This document shows positions 1 through 9,452 of a DNA stretch of 64,000 nucleotides, piece by piece. This DNA is from an uncultured Olleya sp. (GTDB taxonomy: Bacteria > Bacteroidota > Bacteroidia > Flavobacteriales > Flavobacteriaceae), in contig CANNFD010000007.1 of the NCBI GenBank assembly GCA_947503885.1, positions 142,077 through 206,076 on the forward strand. The letters run 5' to 3'. A program made the translations under genes and the position numbers. Position 1 is the first letter of the stretch. The number at the start of each line of letters is the position of its first letter. The notes below the pieces were generated by a model. The model did no database searches. It was not told the origin of the DNA and saw only the letters and a program-made list of their open reading frames with translations.

Positions 1-1481
1 ATATGACAGACTATAAAGATTATGCTGTACCTATCGAATTGACTTATGGAGAATGGAGGCTTTATGTTGTACCAACAAAAACTATATATGCACCAGTAGT
101 ATGGTTTGCATTACTAGGTATCTTTGTTTCGCTATTAGGTAGTTGGTCTATTTGGTACTTTTTTGGACAATCAAAACGCTACAACAAACTAATAAAATCT
201 AAGCTTAATGAACAAGAACAGCAATTAAATTCTGTTTATGAAACAACAAAGCAACAAATAGAAATTAGTGAATCAAATTTAAATAAAGCACAACAGATTG
301 CTAAAATTGGAAGTTGGGAACTTGATATTAAAACACAAAAAATAACTTGGTCTAATCAAATTTATAAGATATTTAAAAAAGACCCTAAAAAATTTAAAGT
401 CAGTATAGCATCTTGCTTAGAAGCTGTCTACCCAGATCATAGAGATATGGTTGCTAAAACTTATGCAGACTCCGTTAAAAATCATGAACCTTATAGTTTA
501 ATATACCGAGTTAATACTGATAATGATGAAGTAATATTTGTTAAAGAACAATGTGAAACTATATATGACAAAAACAACACTCCCATAAAATCAATTGGAA
601 TAGTACAAGATATTACAGAAAGTGTAAATAAAGAAAAGCAACTATTAGTATATAAAAATGACCTAGAGACTCTTGTCGAGCAAAGAACCAAAGAGTTAAA
701 CGATAGTAAGACAGCACTATTAAATCTTTTAGAGGATTTAAACCTTCAATCTGAAGAATTAGAAAAAGAAAAACAGAAAGCACAATCTGCAGATTTAATG
801 AAATCTGCCTTTTTAGCCACTATGTCACACGAGTTGCGTACACCAATGAACTCTATAATAGGTTTTTCCGGAATTTTATTAAAAGAACTAGCAGGCCCAC
901 TAAACGACGAGCAAAAAAAGCAAATCGGAATGGTAAAAAGTAGTGGCGAGCATCTATTAGGTTTAATTAATGATGTTTTAGATATTTCTAAAATAGAAGC
1001 AGGAAAATTGGAAGTATCCTATCATCCATTTGACTACCTGTTATGCTTGGAAAAATCAATAGACTTCTTGTTACCTCAAGCATCAAAAAAGGGACTTACA
1101 ATAAGTTCAGAAATTTCAAACATGGAAATCACTTTAGTTAGTGACGAAAGAAGAGTAGAACAAGTGCTTTTAAATTTGCTTTCTAACGCTATTAAGTTTT
1201 CAGATAAAGGAGAAATAAAAGTTAAAGTCCATCTTGAAAATGACACTATAATTACTCAAGTAATAGATCAAGGAATAGGTATAAGTAAAGAAGATATTTC
1301 AAAATTATTTGTACCTTTTACACAGATAAAAGTTGGTATTAATAGACCTCATGAAGGTACAGGATTGGGATTAGCAATTAGTAATAGTATAATCCAGAAA
1401 TTAGGAGGGACTATAATTGTAGATAGTCAGGTAGGCTCAGGTAGTAATTTTACATTTAAGCTACCAATAAATAATTCTTAA
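1..1481 (+). CDS. Membrane sensor histidine kinase (5' end outside window)
   Basis: Sensor kinase expected to autophosphorylate on His and pass phosphate to a response regulator. The frame is open from the first base. The first ATG is at base 3, but the residues before the membrane helix (ELTYGEWRLYVVPT) read like the end of a CHASE-type periplasmic sensor, so the gene probably begins upstream. Counted from base 3: membrane helix about 28-53, coiled coil 58-98, PAS fold about 98-210, second coiled coil, HisKA with acceptor His near 276 (MSHELRTPMNS), then HATPase_c with N box NLLSNAIKF, G1 DQGIGIS and G2 GTGLGLA. It has no receiver domain. The two REC proteins just downstream are likely partners (inference). 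Confidence 0.9.
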   Translation, partial: MTDYKDYAVPIELTYGEWRLYVVPTKTIYAPVVWFALLGIFVSLLGSWSIWYFFGQSKRYNKLIKSKLNEQEQQLNSVYETTKQQIEISESNLNKAQQIAKIGSWELDIKTQKITWSNQIYKIFKKDPKKFKVSIASCLEAVYPDHRDMVAKTYADSVKNHEPYSLIYRVNTDNDEVIFVKEQCETIYDKNNTPIKSIGIVQDITESVNKEKQLLVYKNDLETLVEQRTKELNDSKTALLNLLEDLNLQSEELEKEKQKAQSADLMKSAFLATMSHELRTPMNSIIGFSGILLKELAGPLNDEQKKQIGMVKSSGEHLLGLINDVLDISKIEAGKLEVSYHPFDYLLCLEKSIDFLLPQASKKGLTISSEISNMEITLVSDERRVEQVLLNLLSNAIKFSDKGEIKVKVHLENDTIITQVIDQGIGISKEDISKLFVPFTQIKVGINRPHEGTGLGLAISNSIIQKLGGTIIVDSQVGSGSNFTFKLPINNS

Positions 1482-1555
1482 ATAAAATAAAGAGCTAGAT
1501 GTTAAATAAAATCAATATTTTTAAGTCATAACTAACCAAACTACTTTTAAATAAT

Positions 1556-1936
1556 ATGAAGCCAACTGTTTTGATTATTGAGGATAATGAAAAAAACATG
1601 TATATGTTGGCGTATTTACTTGAAAAAAGCAATTATAAAGTGCATAAAACCTATAACGGTTTAGACGGGCTAAATTTTGCGCACAAACACCATCCACAAA
1701 TTATTTTGTTGGATATACAGCTGCCCGATATGGATGGTCATGAAATTTGTGTTAAATTAAGACATAATGGTTTGCCCAAAAGCACTACAATTATTGCTGT
1801 CACATCCTATGCAATGGGCGGTGATAAGGAAAAAGCAATGGAAGCAGGTGCAGATGGATATATAGAAAAACCTATAAATCCTGATACTTTTGTTTATCAA
1901 ATGGAAAGTATACATGGTGCAAAACAACAAAATTAA
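1556..1936 (+). CDS. Single-domain response regulator (REC only, DivK/CheY-like)
   Basis: A 126-residue protein that is one receiver domain with no output domain. Visible receiver residues are the acidic pair in IIEDN (E9, D10), phospho-acceptor D53 in LLDIQLPD, T83 in AVTSYA and K105 in EKPINP. It would act by protein contact, as DivK or CheY do. It lies 74 bases after the histidine kinase and only 5 bases before the giant sigma-54 activator, so all three are probably one phosphorelay unit. The partner order is inference. Confidence 0.92.
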   Translation: MKPTVLIIEDNEKNMYMLAYLLEKSNYKVHKTYNGLDGLNFAHKHHPQIILLDIQLPDMDGHEICVKLRHNGLPKSTTIIAVTSYAMGGDKEKAMEAGADGYIEKPINPDTFVYQMESIHGAKQQN

Positions 1937-1941
1937 TTAGC

Positions 1942-4900
1942 ATGAAAACCATATTAATTGTTGATGACTTGATTGAAAACCTTTACTTGTTAAGGGTGAT
2001 TTTAGAGCAGGCTAATTACCAAGTTATAGAAGCAAAAGAGGGTAAAGAAGCTTTAGAGAAATTACGCAAAAACAAAGTAGATTTAATTATTTCGGATATA
2101 TTAATGCCAGTAATGGATGGGTATATGCTTTGCCAAGAGTGTAAAAATGATGCAGCTCTTAAAAATATCCCCTTTGTATTTTATACATCTACTTATACGC
2201 AAAAACAAGACGAAGAGTTTGCAATTAAACTAGGTGCAGCTCATTTTTTAAGAAAACCAACAGACTCTGACAAAGTCTTAGAGCTAACACAAAAAATATT
2301 TTCAGAAAAAAACCCAAAAAAATTTTCAAAATCAGACCTACTTTATAATGACAAAGAAGTATTAAAGCTTTACAGCAAGCGTCTAATAAGTAAATTAGAA
2401 CAAAAAAAATTAGATTTAGAAAAGGAAATATTAGAACGTGAGAAAATTGAATCTAGGCTAGTTAAGGAAAACGAAATTTTAGAATTAATAGCTAATAATA
2501 CACCTATTAAAGAGGTGTTTGACCATATTATTTTAAATTATCAAATGCTTCAGCCTGAGTTTTACGGGTCCATAAGTTTAATGCACAATGATGGTGTGCA
2601 TTTAGATTTAATTTCTGCACCAAAATTACCAAGTCAATATAACTCAGCTATTCAACGTATAAAAATTGGAGAAAAAATAGGGTCTTGTGGTACTGCAGCA
2701 TTCACTAAAAAGCCTGTAATTGTTTCAGACATAAGTACAGATCCTTTATGGAAAGATTATAAAGACATAGCGCTAAGTAACAATTTAAAGTCTTGTTGGT
2801 CAATTCCAATACTTTCTAATAAAAAGAAAGTCTTAGGGACATTTGCAATTTATAGCAATACTATTAAAACACCTTCTTTAAACAGTATAAAAGAGTTAAA
2901 CTCTGCTGTAAGCTTAGCAAAAATAGCTATTATTAAATCTAATATAACTGAAGAGTTTAATAGAAGAGACGAGTCTTATAGATCATTAATTAATCAAGCT
3001 AGTGATGCTATTATCACTTATACGTTTGATGGGTCAATATACGATTTTAATGATGCTACAAGCGCAATTTTGGGTTACACCAAAAAAGAATTCTCAAAAT
3101 TAAAACTTCAAGATATTACAAAAGGTAAAGTAATAATTAACAATAACAGATATAAAACAATACTTTCTGGGGAAGCAGTAACTTTTGAAAGAGAGTTAAT
3201 ACACAAGGATAAGAGTATAGTAGAAGTAGAAATTTCTGCAAAAATACAAAACGACGGTAGGATACTAGCTATTGTGCGTGATGTTACAACGCGTAAAAAA
3301 AACGAACAAAAACTATTAGAAAGTCAGTATAATTTAAGACAATCACAAATTGTTGCTAACATAGGGTCGTATACTGTAAATCTTGACACAATGACCTGGG
3401 AAAGCTCATTAGTATTAGACAAAATATTTGATATTGATAATACTTTTGAAAAAAATATAGAAAATTGGTCAAGCCTTATACACCCACAAGATAAAGAAGA
3501 GATATTAAGTTATTTTGAGAGCTGTATTGTAAATAATAAAAAATTTAATAAAGAATACCGTATAATAAAACATAAAAGTAAAAGGGTAATTTGGGTACAT
3601 GGTATAGGAGAATTGCTTTTTGATAGCGAGGCTAACCCTTTTAAAATGATTGGAACGATTCAAGATATTACCAATCGTAAAAAAGCAGAATTAAAACTAA
3701 TTGCAAGTGAGTATAACCTAAGAGAGTCTCAAAAAGTTGCAAATATAGGTTCCTACTCCATAGATATAAAAACAATGACTTGGCAATGCTCTGCCATAAT
3801 GAACAAGATTTTTGGTCTTACAAAATCATTTGAAAAGACCGTCGAAAATTGGAACGGTCTAGTTCATCCTGATGAAAGAGAAGAATTGCAAAGCTATTTT
3901 GAAACTAATATCTTGACTAATCATGAAAAATTTAATAAGCAATATCGGGTTTTTAGAGAAGATGATAATCAAGAAATTTGGGTACAAGGCTATGGAGAGC
4001 TAGTCTTTGATAATGAAGGTAACCCTTTAAAAATGATAGAGACTACCCAGGATATAACCAAGCGGAAAAAAGCAGAATTAAAACTTATTGAAAGTGAATA
4101 TAATTTAAGGCAATCACAAATTGTTGGTAATATTGGTTCGTACTCTTTAGATATAAAGAATATGACGTGGGAAGCTTCAGAAATTTTGCATAATATTTTT
4201 GGTATAAAAAAATCATCAGATAGTAGTATTTCCAGATGGGAAAGTTTTGTGCATCCTGAAGACAGGGAAGAAATATCATTGTATTTAAAAAACAATGTAA
4301 TAAAAAATAAAGAAAAATTTAATAAAGAATATAGAGTTGTAAAACAGGACACCAAAGAAGTAATTTGGGTTTTAGGCGTTGGAGAATTAGTATTAGACAG
4401 TAAGGGTAATCCAATAAAAATGATTGGTACTATACTAGATATTACTAAAAGAAAACAAGATGAAATTGCATTAAAAGCAGCAAAAGAGTTTACGGACAAA
4501 CTTATTATGTCAATGCAAGAAGGTCTGTTAATCGTTAATCTTGAAGGAGAAATCATTATGGTTAACGATTCGTTTTGTCAATTACTTGGTTATTCAAAAG
4601 ATGAGCTTATAGGATTAAATCTTCCATATCCATTTGCAAAAAAGGAGGATTTAGAATTAATGTTACAAACAAAAGCTAAAGTTGCAAGTGGCCAAACAAA
4701 AGCTTTTCAACTTGAGTTTATTAAAAAAAAGGGACAAAAATTTTTAGCATCGTTTTTATCCGGTAACATAAAAGATGATAAAGGAAAATCGATAGCACTT
4801 TTTGCTACTATCAAGGATGTTTCTGAAGAAATGAAGGTTAAAGAAGCCTTAAAGGAAGTTGCCCTAAAGTCCACGTTAAAAAAAGATGTTATTTTAGAAT

Positions 4901-7353
4901 TAGCAAACCTTGTAGGTCAAGATTTTAATTTCGCATTAAATAAAATTACAACATTAGCAGCTAAAACGTTAAATGTTGATAGGGTAAGTATTTGGAGTTT
5001 TAATGAAAACAAAAAGGTTTTAAATTGTCAAAAATTATATATATCAAAAAATAATAAACATCAAACTTGTCCTGCTTTATTATATGATTCTTGTCCAAAT
5101 TATTTTAAAGCGTTAGAGAAAAACCAGACTATAATTATTAAGGATACAGTAAATAATACTGCAACAAAACAGTTAGCTAAAAATTATTTAATACCAAACA
5201 ATGTAACATCTTTAATGGATGTATATATTAATAGTGGTAGTGGTTACTATGGCGTGATTTGTTTTGAGCATTTAGGACTACCATTGAGAGATTGGACTCC
5301 AGAAGATCAAGAATTTGCAACATCTATTGCTAACATTGTTTCATTAATATTAGAAAGTACAGAGCGTAAACAAGCTGAACAAGAGCTAAAATCTGAAAAA
5401 GATTTTTCCGAAACCTTAATAACTTCACTGCATGATGGTTTATCTGTAGTGGATTTAAAAGGAAAACATATAAAAGTAAATACTGCGTTATGTGAAATGA
5501 CTGGTTTTTCTGAAGACGAATTAGTTGGGATTAGTCCTCCATTTCCTTATTGGCCACCAGAAGAGTACGATAACATATATAAATCTTTTAATAACCCATT
5601 AGAGCACTTAGGTGTTGTTAAGCACCTAACCTTTATGCGTAAAAACGGAGAGCGATTTCCTGTGGCATTGTCAGGCTCCTCAATTAAAGATAACGAAGGT
5701 AAAATAATAGCTTATTTTTCTACTATTAACGACATTACGCTAAGGGTACAAGCAGAAAACACTTTAAAAGAAAACGTAATTAGATCTAATCAGAGAAAAC
5801 AAATTATTGTTGAGCTTGCTAACCTTATTGGAGAAGATTTTGAATTATCTTTAAAAAAGATTGCCAATACAGCTGCAAATGCACTTAATGTAGAGATGGT
5901 TTCCATTTGGAAATATAATAGTAAAAAAACAGAATTAAATAACAAGCTGTCTTATAATAAAGAAAATAATAAATTTAAAACTGAAAACCTAACGATTACT
6001 AGAGATGAGTTTCCTGTTTACTTTAAAACGATTGAAGCAGAAAACAGTATAAATTTTGAAGGTGAAAATAATATACCAAAAATTAAACTGTTTAAAGAAA
6101 AGTACTTTACTCCAAAAAAAGTCTCTTCGCGTATAGATATTGTAATCTACGGAAGACAAAATAATTATGGTATTATCAGTTTTGAATCTACTGTGCCTAA
6201 TCGTGTTTTTTCTAATGATGACGAAAGTTTTGCTACATCAATAGCAAGTATAGTATCGTTGATGGTTGAAAGTAAAGAACGAACTATAGCAGAAAACAAA
6301 ATAACTTTAACAAACCAGCAGTTAGTAGAAGCAAATAAAGAGTTAAGTGAATTAAGAAACCAGTTAGAACAAGAAAATGTTTACTTAAGAAACGAGTTGG
6401 ATTTAGTATTCAATTACGAAGAGATGGTTTATGGAAGTGCTGAGTTTAGTAATGTTTTAAGTGAAGTAGAAAAAGTAGCACCAACTAATGCAACCGTACT
6501 ATTATTAGGAGAGTCTGGGACAGGAAAAGAATTGTTAGCTAGAGCAATACATAACACAGGATCAAGAAATAAAAAACCTTTAATTAAAGTTAATTGCTCA
6601 GCAATACCCAGAGAATTGATAGAAAGCGAGTTGTTTGGTCACAAAAAAGGATCGTTTACGGGCGCATTTAATGATAAAATTGGAAAGTTTGAATTGGCAG
6701 ATGGAGGGACTTTGTTTTTAGACGAAATAGGAGAGTTACCTTTAGACATGCAACCTAAAATATTAAGGTTTTTACAAGAAGGAGAAATTGAGGTTGTAGG
6801 TGGGGCAGGATCTAAAAAATTAGATGTTAGAGTAATCGCTGCAACCAACCGTAACCTTATTGAAGAAATTAAAAAGAAACAATTTAGAGAAGATTTATAT
6901 TTTAGACTAAATGTATTTCCTATAAAAGTACCAGCATTAAGAGAGCGTAAAGATGACATCCCTTTATTGGTGGAGCATTTTGTAGATAAGTTTGGAAAAA
7001 CTTATGAAAAACAAGTTAAATATATTTCTGATGAAACCATGGTAAAACTAAAATCACACCATTGGCCGGGTAATATTAGAGAGCTTGAAAACTTAATAGA
7101 AAGAGCTTTAATACTTTCAAATAGTGATACTCTTGTAATCCCAGGCTTTGAAGCATCAGGTCAAGAATCTAAACAACTTATTAATGGTGTAGATTTATCT
7201 TTAAACGCTGTATTGCGTAATCATATACTCCAAGTACTGGAAGATTGTCAATGGAAGATAAGTGGTGCTAATAGCGCATCTGAAGCGCTAGACTTAAAAC
7301 CTAGTACATTACGTGATAAAATGAACAAATTAGGTATAGAAAAACCTAAATAA
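1942..7353 (+). CDS. Giant REC-GAF-PAS(n)-GAF-PAS-GAF sigma-54 activator with Fis-type HTH
   Basis: A cytosolic 1803-residue NtrC-family activator with an exceptionally long sensor part; no membrane helix is seen. Domains by residue: REC 1-120 (D52, K105), coiled coil 140-175, GAF about 180-335, PAS about 343-455, three tandem related PAS_3 units about 457-583, 584-713 and 714-842, PAS about 843-970, GAF about 976-1145, PAS about 1149-1275, GAF about 1279-1440, coiled coil 1445-1490, AAA+ from about 1491, Fis-type HTH about 1755-1803. The AAA+ part shows Walker A GESGTGKE (about 1524), a sigma-54 contact loop GSFTGA (the usual motif is GAFTGA), and Walker B TLFLDEIGE. It has no kinase domain, so it must be switched by phosphorylation through REC, by ligands, or both. 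Candidate targets are the sigma-54-type promoters at 7.5 and 12.17 kb. Confidence 0.93.
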   Translation: MKTILIVDDLIENLYLLRVILEQANYQVIEAKEGKEALEKLRKNKVDLIISDILMPVMDGYMLCQECKNDAALKNIPFVFYTSTYTQKQDEEFAIKLGAAHFLRKPTDSDKVLELTQKIFSEKNPKKFSKSDLLYNDKEVLKLYSKRLISKLEQKKLDLEKEILEREKIESRLVKENEILELIANNTPIKEVFDHIILNYQMLQPEFYGSISLMHNDGVHLDLISAPKLPSQYNSAIQRIKIGEKIGSCGTAAFTKKPVIVSDISTDPLWKDYKDIALSNNLKSCWSIPILSNKKKVLGTFAIYSNTIKTPSLNSIKELNSAVSLAKIAIIKSNITEEFNRRDESYRSLINQASDAIITYTFDGSIYDFNDATSAILGYTKKEFSKLKLQDITKGKVIINNNRYKTILSGEAVTFERELIHKDKSIVEVEISAKIQNDGRILAIVRDVTTRKKNEQKLLESQYNLRQSQIVANIGSYTVNLDTMTWESSLVLDKIFDIDNTFEKNIENWSSLIHPQDKEEILSYFESCIVNNKKFNKEYRIIKHKSKRVIWVHGIGELLFDSEANPFKMIGTIQDITNRKKAELKLIASEYNLRESQKVANIGSYSIDIKTMTWQCSAIMNKIFGLTKSFEKTVENWNGLVHPDEREELQSYFETNILTNHEKFNKQYRVFREDDNQEIWVQGYGELVFDNEGNPLKMIETTQDITKRKKAELKLIESEYNLRQSQIVGNIGSYSLDIKNMTWEASEILHNIFGIKKSSDSSISRWESFVHPEDREEISLYLKNNVIKNKEKFNKEYRVVKQDTKEVIWVLGVGELVLDSKGNPIKMIGTILDITKRKQDEIALKAAKEFTDKLIMSMQEGLLIVNLEGEIIMVNDSFCQLLGYSKDELIGLNLPYPFAKKEDLELMLQTKAKVASGQTKAFQLEFIKKKGQKFLASFLSGNIKDDKGKSIALFATIKDVSEEMKVKEALKEVALKSTLKKDVILELANLVGQDFNFALNKITTLAAKTLNVDRVSIWSFNENKKVLNCQKLYISKNNKHQTCPALLYDSCPNYFKALEKNQTIIIKDTVNNTATKQLAKNYLIPNNVTSLMDVYINSGSGYYGVICFEHLGLPLRDWTPEDQEFATSIANIVSLILESTERKQAEQELKSEKDFSETLITSLHDGLSVVDLKGKHIKVNTALCEMTGFSEDELVGISPPFPYWPPEEYDNIYKSFNNPLEHLGVVKHLTFMRKNGERFPVALSGSSIKDNEGKIIAYFSTINDITLRVQAENTLKENVIRSNQRKQIIVELANLIGEDFELSLKKIANTAANALNVEMVSIWKYNSKKTELNNKLSYNKENNKFKTENLTITRDEFPVYFKTIEAENSINFEGENNIPKIKLFKEKYFTPKKVSSRIDIVIYGRQNNYGIISFESTVPNRVFSNDDESFATSIASIVSLMVESKERTIAENKITLTNQQLVEANKELSELRNQLEQENVYLRNELDLVFNYEEMVYGSAEFSNVLSEVEKVAPTNATVLLLGESGTGKELLARAIHNTGSRNKKPLIKVNCSAIPRELIESELFGHKKGSFTGAFNDKIGKFELADGGTLFLDEIGELPLDMQPKILRFLQEGEIEVVGGAGSKKLDVRVIAATNRNLIEEIKKKQFREDLYFRLNVFPIKVPALRERKDDIPLLVEHFVDKFGKTYEKQVKYISDETMVKLKSHHWPGNIRELENLIERALILSNSDTLVIPGFEASGQESKQLINGVDLSLNAVLRNHILQVLEDCQWKISGANSASEALDLKPSTLRDKMNKLGIEKPK

Positions 7354-7359
7354 AATAAG

Positions 7360-7408
7360 CGGTATTCCGTGACTTTGTTTTTTGAAGAATTACACTCACG
7401 GTATACCG
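7360..7408. repeat. Inverted pair of CGGTATNCCGTGA
   Basis: Two 13-base arms, 7360-7372 and 7396-7408, are inverted with one mismatch and a 23-base spacer. Each arm also contains the near-palindrome CGGTATACCG. The pair lies between the stop of the giant activator and its terminator. It could be an operator for the downstream gene or an mRNA 3' stem-loop. Confidence 0.55.
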
Positions 7409-7446
7409 TTGATTTGATAAATAAGTATAAAATTATATTTACTCCA

Positions 7447-7484
7447 TAACCCTTTACTATTAAAGGGATTGTGGTTTTTTTTTG
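7447..7484 (+). terminator. Intrinsic terminator after the giant activator
   Basis: Stem CCCTTT (7450-7455) and AAAGGG (7462-7467) with a 6-base loop, then a run of nine or ten T from about 7474. The stem is short, but position and T tract fit a terminator. Confidence 0.6.
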
Positions 7485-7498
7485 CTTCTTAATTGACT

Positions 7499-7515
7499 TT
7501 GGCACTTGTATTGGA
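7499..7515 (+). promoter_or_regulatory. Sigma-54-type promoter (imperfect -12)
   Basis: TTGGCAC (7499-7505), 5 bases, then TTGGA (7511-7515). The GG-N10-G spacing of a -24/-12 promoter is kept, but the usual GC at -12 is GG. It ends 25 bases before the ATG of the first STAS-like gene. Two sigma-54 activators are encoded next to it. Confidence 0.5.
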
Positions 7516-7539
7516 TTGTTTTAATCAAACATTAATAGC

Positions 7540-7953
7540 ATGGGAAGCAATAACATTACAGACAACTTTAAATTTTGGTCCGACCAAAATATTATTTACT
7601 GTAAAGTATATAATGATTTTACAGGTGCATATCATACAGACGAGTTAGAAAATGTTTTTTTAAACGAAATTTTCAAATTGTCAAAAGATGTCCACATGCC
7701 TATACTAATTAATTTAGAGGCGCTTAGCATTTCAAGCTCAATTAAAGTTTTTAGAATTTTATCTAAAAACGCATTAATCAAATCATTAGTGCTTTCTAAA
7801 ACATTTTTGGTTAACTCTTATTTTTTAAAATCGCTATTAAATATTCAAAGTGTTATTTGTAACCCTGTAGTTCCGGATTCAATTTTTAAAGATCCTAATT
7901 CAGCAGTAAATTATTGTGTAAACGATAACAAGACATATAATTCATTAAACTAA
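7540..7953 (+). CDS. STAS-like small cytosolic protein, copy 1
   Basis: A 137-residue protein without signal peptide or membrane helix. The pattern (an early FWSDQNIIY strand, a middle strand MPILINLEAL, a late NPVVPDSIFKDPNSAVNYC) resembles the STAS/SpoIIAA-like families common in Bacteroidetes. It looks paralogous to the next gene (7968-8384) by length, strand pattern and the final PDS/Dxx-A-x(2)-C region. STAS proteins often act in partner-switching or bind small ligands; the role here is unknown. The upstream sigma-54-type promoter suggests control by one of the flanking NtrC-type activators (inference). Confidence 0.75.
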   Translation: MGSNNITDNFKFWSDQNIIYCKVYNDFTGAYHTDELENVFLNEIFKLSKDVHMPILINLEALSISSSIKVFRILSKNALIKSLVLSKTFLVNSYFLKSLLNIQSVICNPVVPDSIFKDPNSAVNYCVNDNKTYNSLN

Positions 7954-7967
7954 AAAAAAATATTTTC

Positions 7968-8384
7968 ATGTGTAATATCATCTCTTTAGGACATGTTAAA
8001 TTGTGGAAAGACACTAACGATATTGTTTTTTTTCAATTTAATAATGATGACTCTAATCAAGTTTTAGATCAAAAAACAGCAAAAAGAATTGTTAAAGTTA
8101 TCTCTAAGCTATGCGATGGACAACCTATGCCATTTGTTTTTGATCTTAGAGGTTTCCGTGGTACATTTTCTACAGAAGCAGCAAGTGTTATTTCTAAATC
8201 TAGGGTGTTATCCAAATTAAGAATATCAGAAACCTACATACTTAATTCAATAGGAGCAAAGTTGTTGATTGCATCTTATAAAAGAATTTACGATCCAGTT
8301 ACACCTCATTTTGTGAGTAGTGATTTAGAGTTAGCAGAAAAATTTTGCAAAGATTCTAAAAAGATGTTTTATTTAAACAACTAA
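7968..8384 (+). CDS. STAS-like small cytosolic protein, copy 2
   Basis: A 138-residue protein starting 14 bases after copy 1, probably co-transcribed. Visible features are an initial VKLWKDTNDIVFFQF strand, PFVFDLRGF (the strand-loop where STAS proteins carry their regulatory site) and a C-terminal DLELAEKFC helix. The fold call is from pattern only. The pair sits between a sigma-54 activator and an NtrC-type two-component pair, so a signalling role is plausible but not shown. Confidence 0.75.
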   Translation: MCNIISLGHVKLWKDTNDIVFFQFNNDDSNQVLDQKTAKRIVKVISKLCDGQPMPFVFDLRGFRGTFSTEAASVISKSRVLSKLRISETYILNSIGAKLLIASYKRIYDPVTPHFVSSDLELAEKFCKDSKKMFYLNN

Positions 8385-8472
8385 GTCTTAAACTGTACCA
8401 CTTAATTATTATCAATTTTACTTCTAGTTATTAAACATAAAATACACTGTATTTGTTAATAGCTTATTTATT

Positions 8473-8498
8473 TTTATTATAATCATTTATTATAATCA
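8473..8498. repeat. Tandem 13-base repeat, two copies
   Basis: TTTATTATAATCA occurs twice head to tail (8473-8485 and 8486-8498) in the 208-base gap between the STAS-like pair and the next gene. No other structure was recognised in this gap. It could be a regulator binding pair or chance in AT-rich DNA. Confidence 0.6.
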
Positions 8499-8592
8499 AT
8501 TAAACGTGCAGTATAATTATTTCAAAAAAATATTAACTTATCTTGCAGCGTTTTAGTTGTAGTTAATACAAGTAATATAAAAAGTTATAAAA

Positions 8593-9357
8593 ATGAGTAA
8601 TAATAGTAAAAGCGAAGATAAAATCGCTAAAATAAATAAAGTAGTAGATAATTACTTTAGTACAAATACAGATAAAGATTGGATACCAGCAAAAGACATA
8701 ATGTCTGACTTAATTAAAGCAGGTGTTTTTGTAAAAGACCAAAAAAAAGGATTACCCCTTAGAAAAATATTAAGAGCTTTAGATAAAGAAGATAATTTAA
8801 AAGCCATCCCAACGGTACATCCAGAACGTGCAGAAACCGCAACTTATTGGTACTTTTTAAGAGAGGGTGCTAAGTTTCCGGAAAACGAAAACATAAGTGC
8901 TGTATCTAAAAAAGACCTAGCTAAAGCAAAAAGAGAAAGTACTGACGAGTTTTATATTTTAGATTTATGTGATGAAATTTTAAAAGAAAAAGCATCTCGT
9001 AAACACACTTTTCCTAGTTTGTTAGGTGATATGCATAAAAAAGGAAAAACAAGAACTAAACTACCTTTAGCTGCATACTATAAAGAGGCAAACTTAGTTA
9101 TTGAGTTTTCTGAAAAACAAAATAAAACAGCCCAAGATCTAGAAAAACTTGAGGTTATGACTGTAAGTGGTATAACTAGAGCAGAGCAAATAGAAAAGTA
9201 CAATAAAAGAAGAAAGGAGTTTTTGGAAAACAAAGACATCAATTTAATTACTATTGACTATGCTTTGTTTGATTGTGATAATAAAAAAAACTTAGTCAGA
9301 AACAAAACTGAAGATGTGGCACACCTAAAAAACATACTTAAAAACTATATTAAATAA
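8593..9357 (+). CDS. Uncharacterised protein with possible PD-(D/E)XK nuclease-like C-terminal half
   Basis: 254 residues, not recognised as a named family. Residues about 1-95 form an alpha-rich domain ending in [11 protein letters not shown], reminiscent of a winged-helix module. Residues about 115-254 follow the order seen in Vsr/DUF559-type nuclease folds: [20 protein letters not shown] (strand-turn-strand ending in IEF, where those families have IEvdG), then a helix [19 protein letters not shown], then a strand INLITIDY. The canonical acidic residue before the IEF strand is not evident, so the site may be degenerate and the protein non-catalytic. It stands alone and ends in a strong terminator. 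Confidence 0.6.
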   Translation: MSNNSKSEDKIAKINKVVDNYFSTNTDKDWIPAKDIMSDLIKAGVFVKDQKKGLPLRKILRALDKEDNLKAIPTVHPERAETATYWYFLREGAKFPENENISAVSKKDLAKAKRESTDEFYILDLCDEILKEKASRKHTFPSLLGDMHKKGKTRTKLPLAAYYKEANLVIEFSEKQNKTAQDLEKLEVMTVSGITRAEQIEKYNKRRKEFLENKDINLITIDYALFDCDNKKNLVRNKTEDVAHLKNILKNYIK

Positions 9358-9409
9358 TAGATATTAAGACGTTATAAGGCAAATTTGTCACTACTTAAAA
9401 TTATTATAA

Positions 9410-9452
9410 AAGGTCTATTTCTAAATTAGTTAGAAATAGACCTTATTTTTTT
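9410..9452 (+). terminator. Strong intrinsic terminator
   Basis: Perfect 15-base arms (9410-9424 and 9430-9444) with a 5-base loop, followed by ATTTTTTT. It ends the 8593-9357 transcript. Confidence 0.9.

Noticed and set aside
3310..4460. Repeated DNA that could suggest a mobile or CRISPR-like repeat
   Set aside because: The about 385-base period is three PAS domains in one frame; there are no short repeats with unique spacers.
3990..4556. A 188-codon open frame on the minus strand within the PAS repeats
   Set aside because: It mirrors the coding strand of the giant activator and gives a Ser/Ile/Leu-rich product without domain; it is a shadow of AT-rich coding DNA.
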